Assembly (NCBI GenBank): GCA_017391545.1
Contig: JAFOYD010000198.1
Location: 1-10,742 of the forward strand
Source of the DNA: Lachnospiraceae bacterium
GTDB taxonomy: Bacteria > Bacillota > Clostridia > Lachnospirales > Lachnospiraceae
Length of the DNA: 10,742 nt
Reading direction: 5' to 3'
Part shown: in pieces, positions 6,947-10,742 of the stretch
Position numbering within the stretch: the stretch's first letter is position 1
Layout of the letters: every line of letters starts with the position of its first letter
Made by a program: the position numbers and the translations under genes
The notes under the pieces: generated by a model
Databases searched by the model: none
Seen by the model: the letters and a program-made list of their open reading frames with translations, nothing else
What the model was told of the DNA's origin: nothing

Positions 6947-8419
6947 ATGAAAAAGACAAACCCAATGCTACTAATCGACTTTTATAAGGCAGTTCACTCT
7001 GACATGCTGCCTGATAAAATAGAAAAATCAGTCTCTTACTTTACACCGCGCATGAGCAGGGTCAAAATGTGGGATCATGTAGTCATGTTCGGCCTGCAGG
7101 CATTTGTTAAGACATACCTGATTGATTACTTCAATGATGCGTTTTTTGAAAGAGATTTGGATGAGGTCGTCGGAGAATATGACAGGGTGCTTGGAGCTGC
7201 ACTTGGAAAAAATGCATATAAGACTGAGAAAATCGTGAAGCTTCACAAATTGGGATATCTTCCGATAGAAATTAAGGCACTCCCGGAGGGAACCCGGGTT
7301 CCGATGCATGTGCCGATGTTTGAAATCAGCAATACGCATCCTGACTTTGCATGGTTGCCACAGGCATTAGAATCACTAATCAGCGCAGAAATGTGGCATC
7401 CGATGCTCAGCGCTACAGTTGGAGCGTCCTACAGGGATATTGTGAACAAATACTATGATATCTCCGTTGATGCTTCTTTACCAAAAGCAAAGGCTTTGGG
7501 AGATTTTTCTTTCAGAGGGCAGGAGTGTCTGCAGTCGGCAGTGAAGTCAAGTGCAGGCTGGTGCTTATCCTTTTTGAATACTGCTACGGTTCCGGTTATA
7601 CCGTTTTTGGAGGAGATGTATAATTGCGACTGCACAAAAGAGCCTGTGGCGTTTGGTGCTGTCAGTACAGAGCACTCTGTAATGTGCAGTAATTATGCAG
7701 TTGATGGTGATGAGATCACACTTTTGCGCAGGCTGCTTACGGAAATTTATCCGGATACGAGCTTTTCAGCAGTCCTTGATTCCTATGATTATTGGAATAT
7801 CATAGACAATGTACTTCCGCAGCTCAAAAAGGAGATTTTGGAGCACAACGGCTGTATGCTGATGCGTGGCGATAGTGGCGACTGTGTGGAGGTTGTTACA
7901 AAGACCGTATTTAAACTGTGGGATATTTTTGGAGGAACGGTAAATGATAAAGGATATAAGGTGCTCGATCCGCATGTGAAGGCAATCTATGGTGACAGTA
8001 TTACGATACAGAGATGTGAAGCTATTTATCAGATTCTGATTGAGAATGGCTTTGCCTGCAGCAATGTTGCACTTGGTGTGGGAAGCTTTAGTATGCAGTG
8101 TATCGAGGAAGAAGGAATGCTCAAGCCATTTACAAGAGATACCTTCAGTTCCTGTATCAAGGCAACTTATTGTGAGGTAGATGGCAGACCGATTCCAATC
8201 TTTAAAAATCCAAAGGATGGTGGCTTTAAGAAAAGCCAGAAAGGATTGTGCCGTGTATATTGTGATGAAAGTGGTAATATCACTTTTGAAGATGGGTACA
8301 CAAGTGAAACGATTTCCGGAAGAGAAAATATGCTTGAAGTTGTATTCCGGGATGGTAAGCTTGTAAAGGAACAATCCCTTGCCGACATAAGAAATATACT
8401 CAATAATGGAAATTTTTAA
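6947..8419 (+). CDS. nadV: NAMPT/NadV-family nicotinamide (or nicotinate) phosphoribosyltransferase
   Basis: This 490-residue type II phosphoribosyltransferase aligns end to end with human NAMPT (491 aa), a family that joins PRPP and nicotinamide to give NMN. Recognisable sites are DFSFRG (186-191; human DFGYRG with F193 and R196, here F187 and R190), catalytic H243 in TEHS (human H247), R307/D309 in LMRGDSG (human R311/D313), and GD at 349-350 (human GD 353-354). The base-reading Asp219 of human NAMPT falls on A213: the 22-residue spacing from the conserved RG glycine is identical, so no gap is needed. Ser241 falls on G237. The phosphate loop is GVGSFSMQ instead of GSGGGLLQ. Given PncA and NadE in the same operon, the real substrate may be nicotinate, making it a functional PncB; the symbol denotes the family only. 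Confidence 0.85.
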   Translation: MKKTNPMLLIDFYKAVHSDMLPDKIEKSVSYFTPRMSRVKMWDHVVMFGLQAFVKTYLIDYFNDAFFERDLDEVVGEYDRVLGAALGKNAYKTEKIVKLHKLGYLPIEIKALPEGTRVPMHVPMFEISNTHPDFAWLPQALESLISAEMWHPMLSATVGASYRDIVNKYYDISVDASLPKAKALGDFSFRGQECLQSAVKSSAGWCLSFLNTATVPVIPFLEEMYNCDCTKEPVAFGAVSTEHSVMCSNYAVDGDEITLLRRLLTEIYPDTSFSAVLDSYDYWNIIDNVLPQLKKEILEHNGCMLMRGDSGDCVEVVTKTVFKLWDIFGGTVNDKGYKVLDPHVKAIYGDSITIQRCEAIYQILIENGFACSNVALGVGSFSMQCIEEEGMLKPFTRDTFSSCIKATYCEVDGRPIPIFKNPKDGGFKKSQKGLCRVYCDESGNITFEDGYTSETISGRENMLEVVFRDGKLVKEQSLADIRNILNNGNF

Positions 8420-8441
8420 CTGAAGGATATGGTAGAAAAAG

Positions 8442-10415
8442 ATGGAGAATGCATTAAATTTATTTAGAGTCGCAGTAGTTACGCCCAGAGTTCATATTGG
8501 AAATGTATCTAAAAACTGTGAAGAAATCTTAAACGCTTACGATGGACTTGCGGACAAGACAGATCTGGTGGTGACACCGGAGCTATCCCTTACAGGATAT
8601 ACGTGTGCTGACCTGTTCAACAATAGAAGCCTTTTAAATATGGCATTAAAAGGATTGGGAAAAATGGTCAGCCATACTAAAAAATATGGAGAAGGAGGCG
8701 CGGCACTTGTCGTGGGACTTCCTTTTGAGAAAGCGGGAGAGCTGTTTAACTGTGCGGCATTGATCCAGAATGGGCAGCTTGTTGCAATCGTTCCAAAGAC
8801 GTATTTGCCTAATTACGGAGAGTTTTATGAGAAACGCTGGTTTAGTGCAAGGGAATATGATGCAGAGGAACTTGAAATCAATTGTGGAAGTGAAAAACTG
8901 CGGACATTATTTGGCAATAATATTGTCATCAATGTGGGAACGGACAATGCAGTATGTATTGGTCTTGAGGTGTGTGAGGATGTATGGGCGACTGTTTCGC
9001 CCGGAAGGATCATGGCACTCAATGGTGCAGAAATCATTGTGAATATCTCTGCATCAAATGAGGTTATAGGAAAGGCACAGTACAGGAGAAATCTGATTGG
9101 TGCAGCATCAGCAAGCTGCATCAGTGGATATGTATATGTATCGGCAGGAAGATACGAGTCGACTTCGGATCTGGTATTTAGCGGACATAATCTGATGTAT
9201 GAGAATGGAAAGCTGATTGGCGAGTGCAAGCCCTTTGAAGAAACAGTGCTTGTGAAAGATTTTAATCTCACCAAAATAAGGCATGACAGAGTAGCCAACA
9301 AGACATTCTCACAGTGCAAAAATAATTATTCAGACCGCAAGTATCGCCTGGTAGATTGCAGAAAGCCTCTTATAAAAAAAGAAGATATTCTTGCGAGAGT
9401 ATCAATAACGCCATTCGTACCATCAAAGAACCGAAGGGAGAGAAGTCTTGAAATCTTCAACATGCAGGTGGCCGGCTTGCAGAGGCGTATTGAGACAACA
9501 AAGAGTAGCTGCGTTGTGGTCGGTGTATCGGGTGGTCTTGACTCCACATTGGCACTGTTAGTTGCTGCGAAGGCTGTGAAAAATATTGGACTGCCATCAA
9601 CAACAGTGACAGGAATTACCATGCCGGGATTTGGAACGACAAAACGCACGAAGAACAATTCGCTTGAGCTGATGAAATATCTCGGCTGTGATATTCGGGA
9701 AATCAGTATCGTGGATTCTGTGCGACAGCACTTTAAAGACATTGGACAGGATGAGAATGTCCATGATATCACTTATGAGAATTGTCAGGCAAGAGAGCGC
9801 ACACAAATTCTGATGGATGTGGCAAACAAGGACGGCGGTTTTGTCATCGGTACAGGTGATCTTTCAGAGCTTGCACTTGGCTGGTGCACCTATAACGGGG
9901 ATCACATGAGCATGTATGCGGTCAATGCAAGTATCCCAAAAACTTTGGTGCGTACCCTGGTTGATGAGATTGGACACAATATGGCTGAGAATGGTTTTGA
10001 AGGTATGGACAAGGTGATTGAAGATATTATCGATACGCCTGTAAGTCCTGAACTTTTGCCTCCAAACGAGGATGGAACCATCGCACAGAAGACAGAGGAT
10101 ACGGTAGGTTCTTATATTTTGCATGACTTTTTCCTTTACTACACACTCAGATATGGTATGACACCTGCTGAAATATTAGAGCTGTGCAAAGAGGCTGTCA
10201 GACAGAGCAGTGATTATAAGTTCAGTGATGACGAGATCAGAAAGTGGCAGAAAGTATTCTACACCAGATTTTTCAGACAGCAGTTCAAACGTAACTGTAT
10301 GCCTGATGGTGTGAAGGTAGGTTCTGTATCAGTCAGCCCGCGTGGTGATTTAAGACTTCCCGCTGAAATCGAGTCTGAGGAATTTGTCAATTTTGAAGAA
10401 TATGATGAGGCTTAG
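8442..10415 (+). CDS. nadE: Glutamine-dependent NAD+ synthetase
   Basis: This is a full-length two-domain enzyme (657 aa) that amidates nicotinate adenine dinucleotide to NAD+ using ATP and glutamine. The N-terminal nitrilase-type glutaminase domain (about 1-290) has the triad E47 (TPELSLTGY), K119 (VPKTYLPNYGEFYE) and C178 (GLEVCEDVW), matching M. tuberculosis NadE E52/K121/C176. The C-terminal adenylating domain has the PP-loop SGGLDS (363-368) and the TGDLSELALGWCTYNGDHMSMY-type signature around 475-496. The ATG at 8442 is the only possible start, since in-frame stops lie at 8421 and 8433; the AAGGA at 8423-8427 is a rather distant 14 bases upstream. It acts after NadD, which is not in the window. 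Its presence shows the operon feeds the deamido (nicotinate) branch. The 7-base gap to the next gene suggests coupling. Confidence 0.97.
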   Translation: MENALNLFRVAVVTPRVHIGNVSKNCEEILNAYDGLADKTDLVVTPELSLTGYTCADLFNNRSLLNMALKGLGKMVSHTKKYGEGGAALVVGLPFEKAGELFNCAALIQNGQLVAIVPKTYLPNYGEFYEKRWFSAREYDAEELEINCGSEKLRTLFGNNIVINVGTDNAVCIGLEVCEDVWATVSPGRIMALNGAEIIVNISASNEVIGKAQYRRNLIGAASASCISGYVYVSAGRYESTSDLVFSGHNLMYENGKLIGECKPFEETVLVKDFNLTKIRHDRVANKTFSQCKNNYSDRKYRLVDCRKPLIKKEDILARVSITPFVPSKNRRERSLEIFNMQVAGLQRRIETTKSSCVVVGVSGGLDSTLALLVAAKAVKNIGLPSTTVTGITMPGFGTTKRTKNNSLELMKYLGCDIREISIVDSVRQHFKDIGQDENVHDITYENCQARERTQILMDVANKDGGFVIGTGDLSELALGWCTYNGDHMSMYAVNASIPKTLVRTLVDEIGHNMAENGFEGMDKVIEDIIDTPVSPELLPPNEDGTIAQKTEDTVGSYILHDFFLYYTLRYGMTPAEILELCKEAVRQSSDYKFSDDEIRKWQKVFYTRFFRQQFKRNCMPDGVKVGSVSVSPRGDLRLPAEIESEEFVNFEEYDEA

Positions 10416-10422
10416 TTGATCA

Positions 10423-10742
10423 ATGAGTAAGACTGCAGAAGAAAATTTTTTGGAAAATTATGATATCAACAAGTACGACAGGCCGTCACTTGCAGCAGAT
10501 ATCGCTGTGTTTTCGATTGGCAGAAAAGAGTCGGCAGAGGAGGATTACCGAAAGCTTCCGCCGAAGCGGCTCAGAATTCTGATGATCAGACGAGCCGAAC
10601 AGCCTTTTCTGGACAAGTGGGCGCTTCCGGGTGGCTTTATGAAAAAAGGAGAAACCATTTACGAGACGGCAAGACGTGAGCTAAAAGAGGAGACTGGCAC
10701 TGACAAAGCATATCTTGAGCTTTGTCAGGTGTTCAGCGACAG
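10423..10742 (+). CDS. Nudix-domain protein, N-terminal part (possible NrtR-type NAD regulator)
   Basis: It starts at the first in-frame ATG after an in-frame stop at 10417, with GAGG (10407-10410) inside the end of nadE as the likely ribosome site. It runs off the window after 106 codons. About 25 N-terminal residues (FLENYDINKYDRPSLAADI) precede a Nudix fold with WALPGGF and a complete Nudix box: G, five residues, E77, seven residues, then RELKEETG. The catalytic glutamates are therefore present, and hydrolysis of ADP-ribose or a related nucleoside diphosphate is plausible. NrtR regulators of NAD genes have a Nudix domain followed by a winged helix-turn-helix. The place in the operon and the palindrome at its promoter favour this, but the C-terminal half that would decide is missing, so a plain Nudix hydrolase remains possible. 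Confidence 0.85.
   Translation, partial: MSKTAEENFLENYDINKYDRPSLAADIAVFSIGRKESAEEDYRKLPPKRLRILMIRRAEQPFLDKWALPGGFMKKGETIYETARRELKEETGTDKAYLELCQVFSD

Noticed and set aside
7766..8374. Long open frame on the minus strand (about 200 codons) opposite the NAMPT-family gene
   Set aside because: It lies wholly antisense to a well-supported gene, has low-complexity Ile/Thr/Phe-rich composition with no recognisable motif, and no promoter or ribosome site.
8825..9319. Minus-strand open frame of about 165 codons opposite nadE
   Set aside because: It is fully within the conserved glutaminase domain of nadE on the other strand, with Ser/Leu-rich composition typical of antisense frames.

Overview
The window looks like chromosomal DNA from a gut-type Clostridia/Lachnospiraceae bacterium. 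The reasons are moderately AT-rich coding sequence, strong AGGAGG-like ribosome sites, textbook sigma-A promoters, U-tailed hairpin terminators, and a GH31 alpha-glucosidase that closely resembles (from memory) the Blautia/Ruminococcus obeum enzyme. All genes are on the + strand and coding density is high. I see no tRNA, rRNA, CRISPR array, insertion sequence or transposase.

Layout. (1) 1-1914: the 3' end of an FAD-dependent amine/amino-acid-type oxidoreductase, then an iron-dependent alcohol dehydrogenase of the YqhD/BDH type, closed by a strong hairpin terminator. (2) 1957-5395: its own sigma-A promoter, a MATE exporter, then a cytoplasmic GH31 alpha-glucosidase two bases downstream, closed by a second terminator. 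(3) 5410-10742 and beyond: an NAD-metabolism operon with a near-consensus promoter and a perfect 8-5-8 palindrome just after the -10 box. Its order is nicotinamidase (pncA), a short divergent PRPP-synthetase homologue (prs), a NAMPT/NadV-family phosphoribosyltransferase, glutamine-dependent NAD synthetase (nadE), and a Nudix-domain protein cut by the window end.

How the genes fit together. In the NAD operon PncA would deamidate nicotinamide to nicotinate, Prs would supply the activated ribose donor, the phosphoribosyltransferase would join base and ribose, and NadE would amidate the deamido dinucleotide to NAD+. Only the adenylyltransferase (NadD) is not visible. The terminal Nudix protein could be an ADP-ribose/dinucleotide hydrolase or an NrtR-type regulator acting on the palindrome; its C-terminal half lies outside the window.

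The most interesting points are in this operon. The NAMPT-family enzyme has Ala where human NAMPT has Asp219, the residue that reads the nicotinamide amide, which suggests a change to nicotinate or another base. The adjacent Prs is shortened and its ribose-phosphate loop is altered. The adjacent Prs-like/NAMPT-like pair also resembles the Adps/Namat pair of phage NAD+ reconstitution pathway NARP1, an alternative that should be tested.
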